NCBI GenBank assembly: GCA_964244585.1
Contig: CAXTJM010000015.1
Location: 15,728-79,727, forward strand
Reading direction: 5' to 3'
Origin: LMUY01 sp964244585
Lineage (GTDB): Bacteria > Pseudomonadota > Alphaproteobacteria > Acetobacterales > Acetobacteraceae
DNA length: 64,000 nucleotides
Shown: positions 43,884 to 53,083 of the stretch, piece after piece
Layout of the letters: each line of letters begins with the position of its first letter
Numbering within the stretch: the first letter of the stretch is position 1
Position numbers and translations under genes: made by a program
Notes under the pieces: model-generated
Database searches by the model: none
Told to the model about the DNA's origin: nothing
What the model saw: only the letters and a program-made list of their open reading frames with translations

Positions 43884-44822
43884 GTGACCGCTGACCGCAT
43901 AGACGTTCATACCCATCTCGTGCCGCCTTTCTGGGCCAAGGACCTGCCCCTGCATGGTGGTGACCCGTCCGGCTGGGGTGCGCCCGACTGGTCTCCCGAA
44001 CAACTTATCGCCTTCATGGATGACGAGCGGATCGCAGTCAGCATGTTGTCGCTCACTGCGCCGGGCATCGAGGGCTGGAAGGGTCCCGACCGAATTGCCG
44101 TCGCGCGCCAAGTGAACGACTACGGCGTCGGGTTGGTGGCGCGCCACCCGGATCGGTTGGGCTACTTCGCGACCCTCGCCCTGCCAGATGTCGACGCCGC
44201 TCTTGAGGAGATAGGCCGTTGCTATGACGGGTTGGGCGTCGATGGTGTTTGCCTGCACAGCAACTTCGAAGGGATCTATCTCGGCGACGATCGCTTCCTC
44301 CCGATCTGGGAGGAGCTTGAGCGCCGGTCCGCCGTCGTCTTCGTTCATCCCACCACGCCGGAAGCGACCGTGCTGCCGGGCATACCGGGCCCTATCGAGG
44401 ATTATCCCGCTGACACGACACGAGCCGCGCTGCACCTGGTGGTGGCCGGTCACATGAGCCGCTTCACGAACGTCAAGGTCATCCTTTCGCACGGCGGCGG
44501 CTTCCTGCCGTATGCCGCAAGCCGCTTCGCCGAGCTGACCGCCTCGCTCACGCCTGATCGGTCGGCCGAGTCGCTGCTGGACGAGATGGGGCGGTTCTAT
44601 TTCGATACCGCGCTCGTGGCACCCAGCGGGCTACCGAGCCTGCTGGGCTTCGCCCAGCCCGGCCATATCCTCTACGGCACAGACTATCCCTACGCCTCGA
44701 CCCAGGTGTCCAAAACCTTCACGCGCCGCTTGGATGAGGCCGAGGGTCTGGCGCCTGCTAAGCTGTCAGAGATCAACACCGGCGCCCGTGCGCTGTTCGT
44801 ACGCCTGAACCACCCGGGATAA
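43884..44822 (+). CDS. Amidohydrolase family 2 (ACMSD-like) hydrolase/decarboxylase
   Basis: 312 residues from GTG 43884. Metal-site elements: IDVHTHLVPPF (HxH near the N-terminus), FVHPTTP, ILSHGGGFLPY and GTDYPY. This is the amidohydrolase-2 fold of aminocarboxymuconate-semialdehyde decarboxylase and related nonoxidative decarboxylases and hydrolases. Unlike the two other amidohydrolases in the window it has HxH, not ExH, at the first site. It is followed by the exported bicupin gene after 43 bases. Confidence 0.88.
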   Translation: MTADRIDVHTHLVPPFWAKDLPLHGGDPSGWGAPDWSPEQLIAFMDDERIAVSMLSLTAPGIEGWKGPDRIAVARQVNDYGVGLVARHPDRLGYFATLALPDVDAALEEIGRCYDGLGVDGVCLHSNFEGIYLGDDRFLPIWEELERRSAVVFVHPTTPEATVLPGIPGPIEDYPADTTRAALHLVVAGHMSRFTNVKVILSHGGGFLPYAASRFAELTASLTPDRSAESLLDEMGRFYFDTALVAPSGLPSLLGFAQPGHILYGTDYPYASTQVSKTFTRRLDEAEGLAPAKLSEINTGARALFVRLNHPG

Positions 44823-44865
44823 GCAACTTCTATCCCGCCCGCCATTGAAGCAGAGGTTTGACGCC

Positions 44866-46119
44866 ATGAGCATGTCCCGCCGCCACATACTTGGAACAGG
44901 TGCCGCCGCCGGGGTCGCCGGGTTCGCCGCTGCGGCGGCAGCGGGGACGCCCGGCAACCCCGATGAACCGCAGCAAGGGATCGGCACCACGCAGGGCAAC
45001 CCGCGCGCGGCTGTCGACCCCGGCCCGCAAAACCCGGCAATCGCCGGGCAATTTCCAACGGCCGTGTCCCCTCCCCCGACCGACGTGGGCGATCTGCCGC
45101 AGTTCTGGGCGTCCTTCAACAACGCGCCCCGCCGCATCCAGGCAGGTGGCTGGGCGCGGCAGGTGACCCAGGCGGACTTCCAGGTCGCCACGGAAATCTC
45201 GGGCGTGAACATGCGCCTCGACGCCGGTGGCATCCGGGAATTGCATTGGCACCAGGCGGCGGAGTGGGCCTACATGAGCTACGGCGCCTGCCGCGTCACC
45301 GTCTACGACCCCTCCGGGCGGGCCTACGTCGCCGACGTCAAGGAAGGAGACCTTTGGTACTTCCCTGCCGGCTACCCGCATTCGCTGCAAGGCCTCGGCC
45401 CCGACGGGTGCGAGTTCATCCTCGCCTTCGACAGCGGCAAGCAGTCGGAGTTCAACACGCTGCTCGTAACCGACTGGATGGCGCACACGCCATTGGACGT
45501 CCTGGCCGAGAACTTCGATGTGCCGGCCGAGACGTTCAGCAAGCTCCACACCCACAACCTCTGGATTTTCCAGGGCGCGGTGCCCGGTCCCGTCGTCGCC
45601 GACCAGAATGCCGTGAAGGGCGCCGCCGGTGCGCCCCCCAATCCGTTCACCTACTCGCTAGCGAGCGGCCCGGTGACTCGGCAGACCAAAGGCGGCTTGG
45701 TGCAGGTTGCCGATAGCAGCAACTTCAAAGCCTCGACGACCGTCGCCGCAGCCCTCGTCACCGTTCGGCCTGGCGGCCTGCGCGAGATGCACTGGCACCC
45801 GAATGCCGACGAATGGCAGTACTACGTCAAGGGGTCGGCACAGATGGGCGTGTTCAACACCGGGCCAGCCGCGGTTACCACCGACTTCAAGCCAGGAGAC
45901 ATCGGCTACATTCCCCGCAATCTCGGACACTACATCAAGAATGTCGGCGATACCGATTTGGTGTTTCTTGAGATCTTCAAAGCAAGCAGCTTCCAGGATA
46001 TCTCGCTTTCGGGTTGGCTGACCCATACGCCCGCAGCGCTCGTGTCAGCCCATTTTAACGTGCTCACCCAGGATATCGCTAAATTCCCGAGCGGTGTCCC
46101 CGACGTGATGCCGCTATGA
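44866..46119 (+). CDS. Tat-exported bicupin, oxalate decarboxylase-like
   Basis: 417 residues from ATG 44866 (AGAGG upstream; the first in-frame TTG is 44845). Twin-arginine signal MSMSRRHILGTGAAAGVAGFAAA. Two cupin domains: the first with RELHWHQAAEWAYMSYG and GYPHSLQGLG, the second with REMHWHPNADEWQYYVKG and NLGHYIKNVG, giving the 3-His/1-Glu Mn sites of the oxalate decarboxylase family. Reaction by family: oxalate to formate plus CO2; context does not confirm oxalate as substrate. A diverged C-terminal fragment of a paralogue lies at 14036-14293. Confidence 0.9.
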   Translation: MSMSRRHILGTGAAAGVAGFAAAAAAGTPGNPDEPQQGIGTTQGNPRAAVDPGPQNPAIAGQFPTAVSPPPTDVGDLPQFWASFNNAPRRIQAGGWARQVTQADFQVATEISGVNMRLDAGGIRELHWHQAAEWAYMSYGACRVTVYDPSGRAYVADVKEGDLWYFPAGYPHSLQGLGPDGCEFILAFDSGKQSEFNTLLVTDWMAHTPLDVLAENFDVPAETFSKLHTHNLWIFQGAVPGPVVADQNAVKGAAGAPPNPFTYSLASGPVTRQTKGGLVQVADSSNFKASTTVAAALVTVRPGGLREMHWHPNADEWQYYVKGSAQMGVFNTGPAAVTTDFKPGDIGYIPRNLGHYIKNVGDTDLVFLEIFKASSFQDISLSGWLTHTPAALVSAHFNVLTQDIAKFPSGVPDVMPL

Positions 46120-46435
46120 CTTTGACACACCACTGACGCAGCCTGACGCCTTGGCGGCCTCCAACCGGCGCACTGCCTCACTCAAACCGGAGGCGTTGAC
46201 ACCGGTCGCCCGCGCGCCGTTACGGAAGCCGCCAGCCGGGCCACACCGAGGAACGCTGGAAGGTCGCCAAGATCCCTCGCATTGTTCTCAATCCGGACCT
46301 CCTATGTGGATTGTGGCTAGTTATCGCGCGGGGCACCAAGGCGTAGTTACGGGCTGCCGCAAAGGGGAACCGGAGAAACTTTATGACCAGCTCTTGAAGC
46401 ATGATGGCAGCGCTGGAAGAGACTGCGCGCTCACG
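46120..46435. other. Intergenic region without supported gene
   Basis: About 316 bases between the bicupin stop and the transketolase fragment. A 123-codon open frame on the plus strand (46151-46522) is mostly antisense to the transketolase remnant and has no family. No hairpin or tRNA was seen. It is probably degraded IS flank. Confidence 0.4.
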
Positions 46436-46818
46436 ATCCGCTCGCCGAAAGCCATGCCGACCGATTCCGCCACGCCCTGGCCCAGAGGGCCGGTGGTCAG
46501 CTCGATCCCGTCCGCACGGTGATACTCGGGATTGCCAGACGTCTTACTGCCGACCTGGCGAAAGCGCTTCAGCTCCTTGATCGGCATGTCCTTGTAGCCG
46601 GTCAGGTAAAGCAGACTGTAAAGCAACATCGAGCCATGGCCGTTCGACATGAAAACCGGTCACGATCCAGTGCGGCTCCGCCGCGTCGAACTGCATGAAG
46701 TCGCGGAACAGCACCATCGCGATGTCTGCCATACCCATTGGCGCGCCCGGATGACCGCTTTGCCTGCTGCACGGCATCCGAGGACAGGAACCGGATGCAG
46801 TTCGCCATTTTGCGAAGG
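46436..46818 (-). pseudogene. Transketolase N-terminal fragment with frameshifts
   Basis: On the minus strand three frames together spell the start of a transketolase: RKMANCIRFLSSDAVQQAK, then SGHPGAPMGMADIAMVLFRDFMQFDAAEPHW, then SNGHGSMLLYSLLYLTGY and YHRADGIELTTGPLGQGVAESVGMAFGERI (the ThDP-binding GHG and TTGPLGQG motifs). Two single-base shifts break it, and it ends after about 120 residues where unrelated sequence begins. Only the first fifth of the enzyme is present. Confidence 0.85.
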
Positions 46819-46847
46819 TGTAAATTCTGCGCCGCGGGACAGGCTTC

Positions 46848-47010
46848 GGCTGCAACGAGGTGAAGGGCACGAGCATGTTGTCGCTCGCCCGCGATCTGGA
46901 CGTTCGGTACGAGACTGCGTTCGTGCTGGCGTATAAGCTGCGCGAGGATATGGCAGCCAGCGTGAGGGGGCTGCGGATCGGCGGCGAAGAACGGGTGGCC
47001 GAGGACTTTG
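46848..47010 (+). pseudogene. IS1595-family transposase fragment
   Basis: Reads CNEVKGTSMLSLARDLDVRYETAFVLAYKLREDMAASVRGLRIGGEERVAED, the N-terminal region of IS1595/ISXO2-like transposases before the catalytic DGAYFGG motif. The match ends where the left end of the IS5 element starts, suggesting insertion into the gene. I found no continuation of it beyond the right end of the IS5 element. Confidence 0.72.
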
Positions 47011-48110
47011 TTGCATGAACCTCCGCCGGGGCGGCTGGGGTAGGATGATGCTGGGCGTGTTGCCCTTATTTGTCCTGGAGTAGGTCCGTGCCGTTCAAAG
47101 CCAATGCCGATCGTCGCCACCACATTCCCAAGCAGCGTCACCGGGTCACGAACTTTACGGCCTACGACGCGGCCCTGCGGCAACGCGGCAGCCTGACGAT
47201 CTGGTTCACCGACGCGGCGATCGCGGCGTGGAAGGCGGAGCCCCGAATCACGCGAGGCGGCCAGCCGCGCTACTCGGCTCTGGCCATTACGGTGGCGCTG
47301 ACGTTGAGGTCGGTGTTCCGCCTGGCGCTGCGTCAGACCGAAGGGTTGGTCGGCTCCATCATCACCCTGCTCGGCCTCGACCTTGCCGTGCCAGACCATA
47401 GCACCTTGAGCCGCCGGGCCGAGAGCTTGGGCGTGGTTCGCCCCCGGCCAGGTTCCGATCCCGTGCACCTGCTGGTGGATAGCACGGGGCTGAAGCTCTG
47501 CGGCTCGGGCGAGTGGCTGCTGGAGAAGCACGGCACGAAAATACGGCGGTCGTGGCGCAAGCTGCACATCGCCGTGGACGCCGACACCGGACAGATCGCG
47601 GCGGTGGCGCTGACCACCAGCGACGTCGGCGATGCCTCCCAGGTCGGCGCTTTGCTCGATCAGGTCGATGGCCCAGTTGCTTCGTTCACTGCCGACGGTG
47701 CTTATGATCAGGACGGCGTCTACGGCGAGGTTGTCGCGCGCCATCCCGAAGCGTCCGTCATCGTCCCACCGCGCTCCAGCGCCGTGCCGAGCGACACGGC
47801 CGAGACAGCGCCTACGATGCGGGACCGGCATCTACAGATCATCGCCGAACGCGGCCGCATGGCTTGGCAGAAGGCCGCTGGCTACAACTGGCGTGCCCTT
47901 GTGGAGGCCGATATCAGTCGCTTCAAGCGGGTCATCGGTGACGGGCTGCGATCGCGTACGGATCGGCGTCGAGCAACCGAGGTCGCCATTGCCGTGAGCG
48001 CGCTCAACCGAATGATCGAGTTCGGACGTCCCGAGTACGTCCGTCTTGCGTAAGCAACGAACCAAAGCACGTGTCGGGCCCGCCAGCTCTGCCGGCCAAA
48101 CCATGCAACA
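47011..48110 (+). mobile_element. IS5-family insertion sequence
   Basis: About 1.1 kb bounded by inverted GTTGCATG (47011-47018) and CATGCAAC (48102-48109), enclosing one intact transposase gene. The inverted repeats beyond the first eight bases are weakly matched, so the limits are provisional, and no target duplication was confirmed. It is the only IS in the window with an undamaged transposase. Confidence 0.7.
47088..48053 (+). CDS. IS5-family transposase (intact)
   Basis: 321 residues from GTG 47088; a farther in-frame start at 47070 exists. DDE transposase: LLVDSTGLKLCG carries the first Asp, ASFTADGAYDQDGVY the second Asp, and YNWRALVEADISRFKRVIGDGLRSR the Glu (Y-x2-R-x3-E-x6-R motif of IS4/IS5). 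The C-terminus NRMIEFGRPEYVRLA is typical. Fragments of a related copy remain at 14899-14983. Confidence 0.92.
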   Translation: MPFKANADRRHHIPKQRHRVTNFTAYDAALRQRGSLTIWFTDAAIAAWKAEPRITRGGQPRYSALAITVALTLRSVFRLALRQTEGLVGSIITLLGLDLAVPDHSTLSRRAESLGVVRPRPGSDPVHLLVDSTGLKLCGSGEWLLEKHGTKIRRSWRKLHIAVDADTGQIAAVALTTSDVGDASQVGALLDQVDGPVASFTADGAYDQDGVYGEVVARHPEASVIVPPRSSAVPSDTAETAPTMRDRHLQIIAERGRMAWQKAAGYNWRALVEADISRFKRVIGDGLRSRTDRRRATEVAIAVSALNRMIEFGRPEYVRLA

Positions 48111-48149
48111 CAGTCAGTTGGAGTAAGACGAAACTGCTCTAGTCGTGGG

Positions 48150-49175
48150 TCATAGGCGCAATAAAGCCTCGGCATTCCCGTAGGCGATCTTCTCCTTGTC
48201 CTCTTGGCCTACGGGGAGTTGCTCCAGGAAGCGGCGCGCACCGGTGTTGGTCAGATACGGGTAATCCACCGCGTAGAGGATGCGGTCTGTGCCTAGAACC
48301 TCATGGACGAACTTGAAGTGGGGCAGGTTCAGCATACCGCTGGGTGTGACCCACACCTGGGACCGGTAGGTATCCGTGATGCTGCGAGACAGCCCGGTTA
48401 CCGCCTGCGGCAACGCGTCGTCCAGGCGTTGAAGATAGAACGGCACCATCTCGCCCCAGTGTCCGCTGATGACCCGCAATTGCGGAAACCTGTCGAAAAC
48501 GCCAGACAAGATCATGCGAATGACCTGGACACCGGCCTCGTTGTGCCAGCCCCAGCCGAACAGCGAGAGCCGGGCGGTCACCACTTTGCGCAGCCCGCCG
48601 TAATAAGGTTGCTGCACCTGCGGCAAGGGTGGGCCTGGGTGTACGTAGAGCGGCATCCGCAGCTCGTCCAATTTTGCCAGCACAGGCTCGTAGCGCGGAT
48701 CGTCCAGGAAGACTTGGCCGGGCCGCCCGACAATCAGCGTGCCCTTGAGACCCCGCTCTTGCACGGCCCGCGCCAGTTCAGTGGCGGCCGCCTGCGGGTC
48801 CTGCCAGGGAAGGGTGGCAAAGCCGGCGAAGCGGTCCGGATGGGCCCGCACGGTTTCGGCAAGCCTGTCGTTCGCCGCGCGGGCCAACTCGATGCCCTGA
48901 CCAGCCTCGGCTAGTTGCGGTGCGTTACTGTACGACAGGACCTGCATATCGATGCCGTGTGCATCCATGTCGGCGATACGCCCGGCACCGACATCGGCTG
49001 CCCTCGGCATGATCTCGCGCACGGGCAGGAGGTGGGGGCGATCCGCTGAGGCGACCGGCTCATCGTCGCCGTCGTCGAGGTCGGCCATATACCCGGCCTC
49101 GGCCGCCTGCACTTCCCTGGTCGCTTGGGCGATTCCAGCGTGGATCGTGTGTTCCTCGAGAGCGATGATCCGCAT
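48150..49175 (-). CDS. Amidohydrolase-type nonoxidative decarboxylase (gamma-resorcylate decarboxylase-like)
   Basis: 341 residues. The first metal motif is ALEEHTI (E7-x-H9), the ExH form of gamma-resorcylate/5-carboxyvanillate-type decarboxylases. LYVHPGPPLPQVQQPYYGG, VISGHWGEMVPFYLQRLDD and YAVDYPYL supply the other ligands and the catalytic Asp. Likely reaction: reversible decarboxylation of a hydroxybenzoate-like acid. It is the last gene of a four-gene minus-strand cluster with an HD protein, FAD monooxygenase and MFS permease, separated by 84 bases from the HD gene. Confidence 0.88.
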   Translation of the reverse strand: MRIIALEEHTIHAGIAQATREVQAAEAGYMADLDDGDDEPVASADRPHLLPVREIMPRAADVGAGRIADMDAHGIDMQVLSYSNAPQLAEAGQGIELARAANDRLAETVRAHPDRFAGFATLPWQDPQAAATELARAVQERGLKGTLIVGRPGQVFLDDPRYEPVLAKLDELRMPLYVHPGPPLPQVQQPYYGGLRKVVTARLSLFGWGWHNEAGVQVIRMILSGVFDRFPQLRVISGHWGEMVPFYLQRLDDALPQAVTGLSRSITDTYRSQVWVTPSGMLNLPHFKFVHEVLGTDRILYAVDYPYLTNTGARRFLEQLPVGQEDKEKIAYGNAEALLRL

Positions 49176-49259
49176 GTAAAGCTCCTGGAGATGCGCCGGT
49201 CTTCCGACAGAAAGGGAAACGCAGGTACAACCGCAAGCCGGCCGGCGTCTGGTCGGCGT

Positions 49260-49784
49260 TCAAATCATCGGGCTGAGCGCGGCCTCGAGAATACGGCGGC
49301 TCGGCTCATAGCGCTCGGTATATTGGCCGATCAGGACGGACGTCGCACCGGCGCGGCAGGCATCGATCGTGTCGGAGATATCGGCGAGCTTCATCTCAAT
49401 CGCCGAACGATGGCCAGAGGCAACCAGGCCGTGGACGTAACCGAGGTAGCGCGCGCATTCTACCGGGCCGATGGCGTGGAAGTCGCGGTAGTAATCCGCA
49501 TCGGGCGGCGGCGTCGTCAGGCGGATGATTTCGACCGCCTCGGGCGCCAGGCCCAACGCCGTCACCATCGGCAGTCCGCCGCCGCGATCCATGAACGCGT
49601 CGTGCAGCAATGCGGCCTCCAACTGCGCGCGGGATGCGGCGGGATTGCGGAACAGCGTCCGCAGGGCGACGCGCTCGAAATGCTGCGCCCATGGACGACC
49701 GATCTGGTCGGTCACCCCGGCCTGCTGCGCTTCAACGGCGGTCACCAGGGTGCGGTACCAGTCCCCGTCCGGGATCAGGCTCAT
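49260..49784 (-). CDS. HD-domain protein (metal-dependent phosphohydrolase fold)
   Basis: 174 residues from the ATG at 49782-49784. The HD motifs are seen as H35 (AQHFERV), H61-D62 (ALLHDAFMD) and D135 (KLADISD), the minimal metal site of HD phosphohydrolases. Such proteins usually hydrolyse nucleotides, but some act as oxygenases. Its start overlaps the monooxygenase stop. It is an unusual member of an aromatic acid cluster; the role there is unknown. Confidence 0.75.
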   Translation of the reverse strand: MSLIPDGDWYRTLVTAVEAQQAGVTDQIGRPWAQHFERVALRTLFRNPAASRAQLEAALLHDAFMDRGGGLPMVTALGLAPEAVEIIRLTTPPPDADYYRDFHAIGPVECARYLGYVHGLVASGHRSAIEMKLADISDTIDACRAGATSVLIGQYTERYEPSRRILEAALSPMI

Positions 49785-50863
49785 CGGGTGGTCTCCAAGG
49801 GTGTCTTGGCTTCGGCGGCCAGGTCGTGACCGGGATGACGCGCATTGGCAAGGCTGCGCTCGGTGGCCACCTGCTCGGCCTGTCCTTGCCATTGCTCGAC
49901 GACCGGGCGCATGACCGCTTCCCACCGGATGAGCCCGGTCTGGATGTCGGGCGAGGCGGTCACGGACTCGGCCATCCGCAGCGCATTTAGCATGCTGACC
50001 CCCGCCCCTTGGCCGAGGCTGGACGGCATGGCATGCGCGGCGTCGCCCAGTACTGCCAGCCGGCCCCGCCACCATCGGTCCAGCCGCGTGGTGCCGTAGC
50101 GATCGTGCCGCCCCTGCGATCCCACCCGGGACAGGGCCGGGTGCAGCATGGGGAAACTTCTCGTCCAGAGCGCCGCGTCGACCGGCACCGCCGCGGCGGC
50201 AGCGTCGCCGTTTGGGGTCATCAGGCAGAGATAAAACAGGTTGTGGCCGCACGGCGTGTAGAGCACCCGTAGCGAGCGGTGCCGGTAATCGTACATGTCG
50301 AGCACGTCGTCCCATTCCGGGCCGTCCATGCCTTCCCGATCCAGCAGCACGCGGGTAATGCCGTCCGTGTGCCGCGTCCGTTGCAGCAGGAAACCGGCTT
50401 GCTGCGCCACGGCCGACCGTGCGCCATCGGCGGCGATGACCAGTTCCGCCTCGAGCTGGGAGCCGTCGGCCAGGGTCAGCGTTCCCACCGGGTGGGCGGC
50501 GACCACTTCGGAGCCGAGGGCGAACTGCACGCCCACCTCGGCTGCCGTTTGCCACAGCGCGGCATGCAGCCGCGCGCGTGTGGTCGTCAGCACGGCATCC
50601 AGCAGGTTGGTAGAGCGGATTTCGCCATTGATCAGGATGGAGCGGCGGCGCGGCACGTAGGCATCCTGCTGCACCCGAGCCAGGGCGCCGACGCGGGCCA
50701 GGGCCTCCTGCGCGAACGCGAACACATAGAGGCCGGAGCCGACGCTGCGCGGCTCCGGCGCTGCCTCGTGCACCCGCACCGTCCAGCCCTGGCGTCCGAG
50801 GGCGATTGCCGCGACCAAGCCGGCGAAGCCGGCGCCCGCGACCTCAGCGCGCTGTGGTCTCAT
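49781..50863 (-). CDS. FAD-dependent monooxygenase (aromatic hydroxylase type)
   Basis: 360 residues. Motifs: VAGAGFAGLVAAIALGRQG near the N-terminus, LVIAADGARSAVAQ (DG motif) and LAVLGDAAHAMPSSLGQGAG (GD motif). It resembles 6-hydroxynicotinate/salicylate-type hydroxylases. It overlaps the MFS gene upstream by four bases and the HD gene downstream by four bases, so all three are co-translated. The expected action is ring hydroxylation of an acid imported by the MFS protein. Confidence 0.88.
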   Translation of the reverse strand: MRPQRAEVAGAGFAGLVAAIALGRQGWTVRVHEAAPEPRSVGSGLYVFAFAQEALARVGALARVQQDAYVPRRRSILINGEIRSTNLLDAVLTTTRARLHAALWQTAAEVGVQFALGSEVVAAHPVGTLTLADGSQLEAELVIAADGARSAVAQQAGFLLQRTRHTDGITRVLLDREGMDGPEWDDVLDMYDYRHRSLRVLYTPCGHNLFYLCLMTPNGDAAAAAVPVDAALWTRSFPMLHPALSRVGSQGRHDRYGTTRLDRWWRGRLAVLGDAAHAMPSSLGQGAGVSMLNALRMAESVTASPDIQTGLIRWEAVMRPVVEQWQGQAEQVATERSLANARHPGHDLAAEAKTPLETTR

Positions 50864-52230
50864 TCCGCAGCCACGGCCGTGGCCGCCGCGGCGGAGCTGG
50901 CTTCCAACGTGCGGCCTCGCGTGCGGGGGCTGATAATGGCCACCGTGACGATGCTCAGGACCAGCAACCCGTCGCTGACCAGAAACAGCGCCAGCCGCCC
51001 TTGCAGCACGGCGAAGATGCCGAAGCTGAGCAGTAGGATGATGCCGCCGGCGCGGCCCCAGGCCGAGGCAAAGCCCATGGCGGTGGTGCGGATGGAGGTC
51101 GGATACAGCTCCGGCGTCAAGGTGTAGATGGAAGTCGATCCGTTACCCAGGAAGAAGGCGGTGAACCAGGCGCACACCATGATTTCCGCCGGAGTATGGG
51201 CGTAGCCGAACAGCGTGCCGCTGATGCCGATGCCCGCGAAGCTGACCATCAGCCAGTATTTGCGGCCGATCAGGTCCAGGAAATAGCCGGACAGGATGTA
51301 ACCCGGGACGAACCCCGAGAAGATCACCACGGAGAACTGCGTCGAGCGGACGATGGAGAACCCGTCCAGGGCGAGAAGCGTCGGCAGCACCGATTGGAAC
51401 GTGTAGAGCACGCCGTATTCGGTGAACCAGACCAGCCACAGCATGAGCGTGACCGGCAGCGCGCCGGCTGCCACGATGTCGCGCCGCCGGGCCAGCACGA
51501 CCGGTGCCGCCGGCGGCAGAGCGGCCACCGGCGGCAGCGCCGCGCCCGTGCTGCGGACAACCCGTGCCTCGATCCCGGCGACCACGGCCTCTGCCGCGAC
51601 GGTTCGGCCCTGGCTGAGCAGCCAGCGCGGACTCTCGGGCAAGCCGGTGCGCATGGCGCCTATCAGTAATGCGAACGGGGCAGTCAGCGCCAGGGTCCAG
51701 CGCCAGCCGAAATGGGGCAGGAACAGCAGCGCCCAGACCGGCGACAAGGCGATGCCAAAGGCGAAGAAGCCCATCATCAGCCCGTTGAACCGGCCGCGGA
51801 CCCGGGTCGGCCAGAGCTCCGCCAAATACGGCGGCACGACGCAGCTTTCCATGCCGACGAACAGCCAGGTGAGGAAGTTCAGCGTGGCGAACACCTCGAT
51901 CCCCGGCGACAGGGCGCGTGAGGCGGAGAACAGCGAGTAAAGCACCAGACTGCCCATCATCACCGTCTTGCGGCCCCACCGGTCGGCCAGGAAGCCCACC
52001 AGCACCGAGCCGACGAGGTAGCCGGCCAAGCCGATTGCCGAGGTGACGCCCAATGCTAGGCCGCCGAGATGCCACTCCTCGCGGAAGGCCGCAAAGGCGA
52101 AACCCGTCACCACCGTGTCCAGCGTGTCGAAAAACAGCGACAACGCCGCGATGACGAGAACGGCAAAGTGAAAGCGAGCGACCGGCAGGCGATCAAGCCG
52201 GGCGACCAGCGTGGCGGTGGTTAGGGACAA
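50860..52230 (-). CDS. MFS transporter, aromatic acid:H+ symporter-like
   Basis: About 456 residues from a TTG start at 52228-52230, chosen for the AGGAG nine bases upstream; a farther ATG (52317) would overlap the divergent gene's region. 12 helices; FDTLDTVVTGFAFAAFREEW, GFLADRWGRKTVMMGSL, YLAELWPTRVRGRFNGLMMG and PELYPTSIRTTAMGF are typical of the AAHS/SP-like permeases that import aromatic acids. Divergent from the GntR gene, which is its likely regulator. Confidence 0.87.
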   Translation of the reverse strand: MSLTTATLVARLDRLPVARFHFAVLVIAALSLFFDTLDTVVTGFAFAAFREEWHLGGLALGVTSAIGLAGYLVGSVLVGFLADRWGRKTVMMGSLVLYSLFSASRALSPGIEVFATLNFLTWLFVGMESCVVPPYLAELWPTRVRGRFNGLMMGFFAFGIALSPVWALLFLPHFGWRWTLALTAPFALLIGAMRTGLPESPRWLLSQGRTVAAEAVVAGIEARVVRSTGAALPPVAALPPAAPVVLARRRDIVAAGALPVTLMLWLVWFTEYGVLYTFQSVLPTLLALDGFSIVRSTQFSVVIFSGFVPGYILSGYFLDLIGRKYWLMVSFAGIGISGTLFGYAHTPAEIMVCAWFTAFFLGNGSTSIYTLTPELYPTSIRTTAMGFASAWGRAGGIILLLSFGIFAVLQGRLALFLVSDGLLVLSIVTVAIISPRTRGRTLEASSAAAATAVAAE

Positions 52231-52306
52231 TGTCAGATGCTCCTGCGGGCTGGGGTTTGTAGCCTGGCTGGCAGTTCCTGGCCGGTGCCCTACAATGGAG
52301 CCCGAG

Positions 52307-52329
52307 TCTGTATGCACGGATTATGCAGA
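52307..52329. promoter_or_regulatory. Candidate GntR operator in the MFS/GntR divergent promoter
   Basis: TCTGTAT-N9-ATGCAGA, an inverted repeat with one mismatch in seven. It lies between the MFS TTG start (52230) and the proposed GntR ATG (52331), immediately before the latter. A single copy only, so statistical support is modest. Confidence 0.4.
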
Positions 52330-52330
52330 G

Positions 52331-53083
52331 ATGGCGTCCCGGCGCAAGGTCAAGGTGACAGCGGAACGAATCGGCAAGGGCGGTGGGGTTGAGCACGCCT
52401 ATGCCAGCTTGCGACGGGACATTATCTCGCTTGCCTTGAAGCCCGGCAGCGCGCTCGACGAGGTGGCGATCGCCACCCGGCTCGGCCTGTCCCGCACCCC
52501 GGTGCACGAGGCAGTGGTGCGACTGGCGGCCGAATCCCTGGTCGTGGTGTTGCCCAACAGGGGCGCCACGGTGGCCGGCATGGAATGGGACCAGATCCGC
52601 GACTTCCTGGAGGCTTTCGGCTTGCTGCAACGCCTAACGCACCGATGGGCCGCGCTCCGCTGCAACGACGCTCAGATCGAGGCGGTCGATGCCGAGCGCG
52701 CGACGTTTGAAGCGGCCTCCGCCGCCGGCCAGACAGAGGCCATGAACGAGAGCAACTGGCGGTTCCACGCCCTGATCGCCGCGGCTTGCGGCAACAAGAT
52801 CATCGAGCGGAACTACCTGCACGTTCTGACACTCAGCCTTCGCATCGCCCACCTTGCCTATAGCCCGGAGTACTTCTTCTCCCCTCAAGCACACCGGACG
52901 CACAACGAAGCGGTCCTGCGGGACCACGCCGCTCTCGTGGCGGCACTCCGCTCCCGCGACCCCGACCGCGCTGAAACGATTGGACGCCAGCATGCCGAAC
53001 TCGGGCGATTGAGGGTGATGGACACGCTGGCCCGCGACACGGCCGGCATATGGGACATTGACCTCGCACAAGCCGAGTCATGA
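52331..53083 (+). CDS. GntR-family regulator (FadR/FCD subfamily)
   Basis: 250 residues from ATG 52331; ATG 52295 is an alternative start. Winged helix at about 20-85 (YASLRRDIISLALKPGSALDEVAIATRLGLSRTPVHEAVVRLAAESLV) and an all-helical FCD ligand domain with metal-site histidines (NWRFHALIAAAC, HRTHNEAVLRDHAALVAAL). It is divergent from the MFS-monooxygenase-HD-amidohydrolase operon and probably responds to its substrate. Confidence 0.9.
   Translation: MASRRKVKVTAERIGKGGGVEHAYASLRRDIISLALKPGSALDEVAIATRLGLSRTPVHEAVVRLAAESLVVVLPNRGATVAGMEWDQIRDFLEAFGLLQRLTHRWAALRCNDAQIEAVDAERATFEAASAAGQTEAMNESNWRFHALIAAACGNKIIERNYLHVLTLSLRIAHLAYSPEYFFSPQAHRTHNEAVLRDHAALVAALRSRDPDRAETIGRQHAELGRLRVMDTLARDTAGIWDIDLAQAES

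Noticed and set aside
46151..46522. Plus-strand open frame next to the transketolase remnant
   Set aside because: Its second half is antisense to the transketolase coding sequence and the first half has no family.
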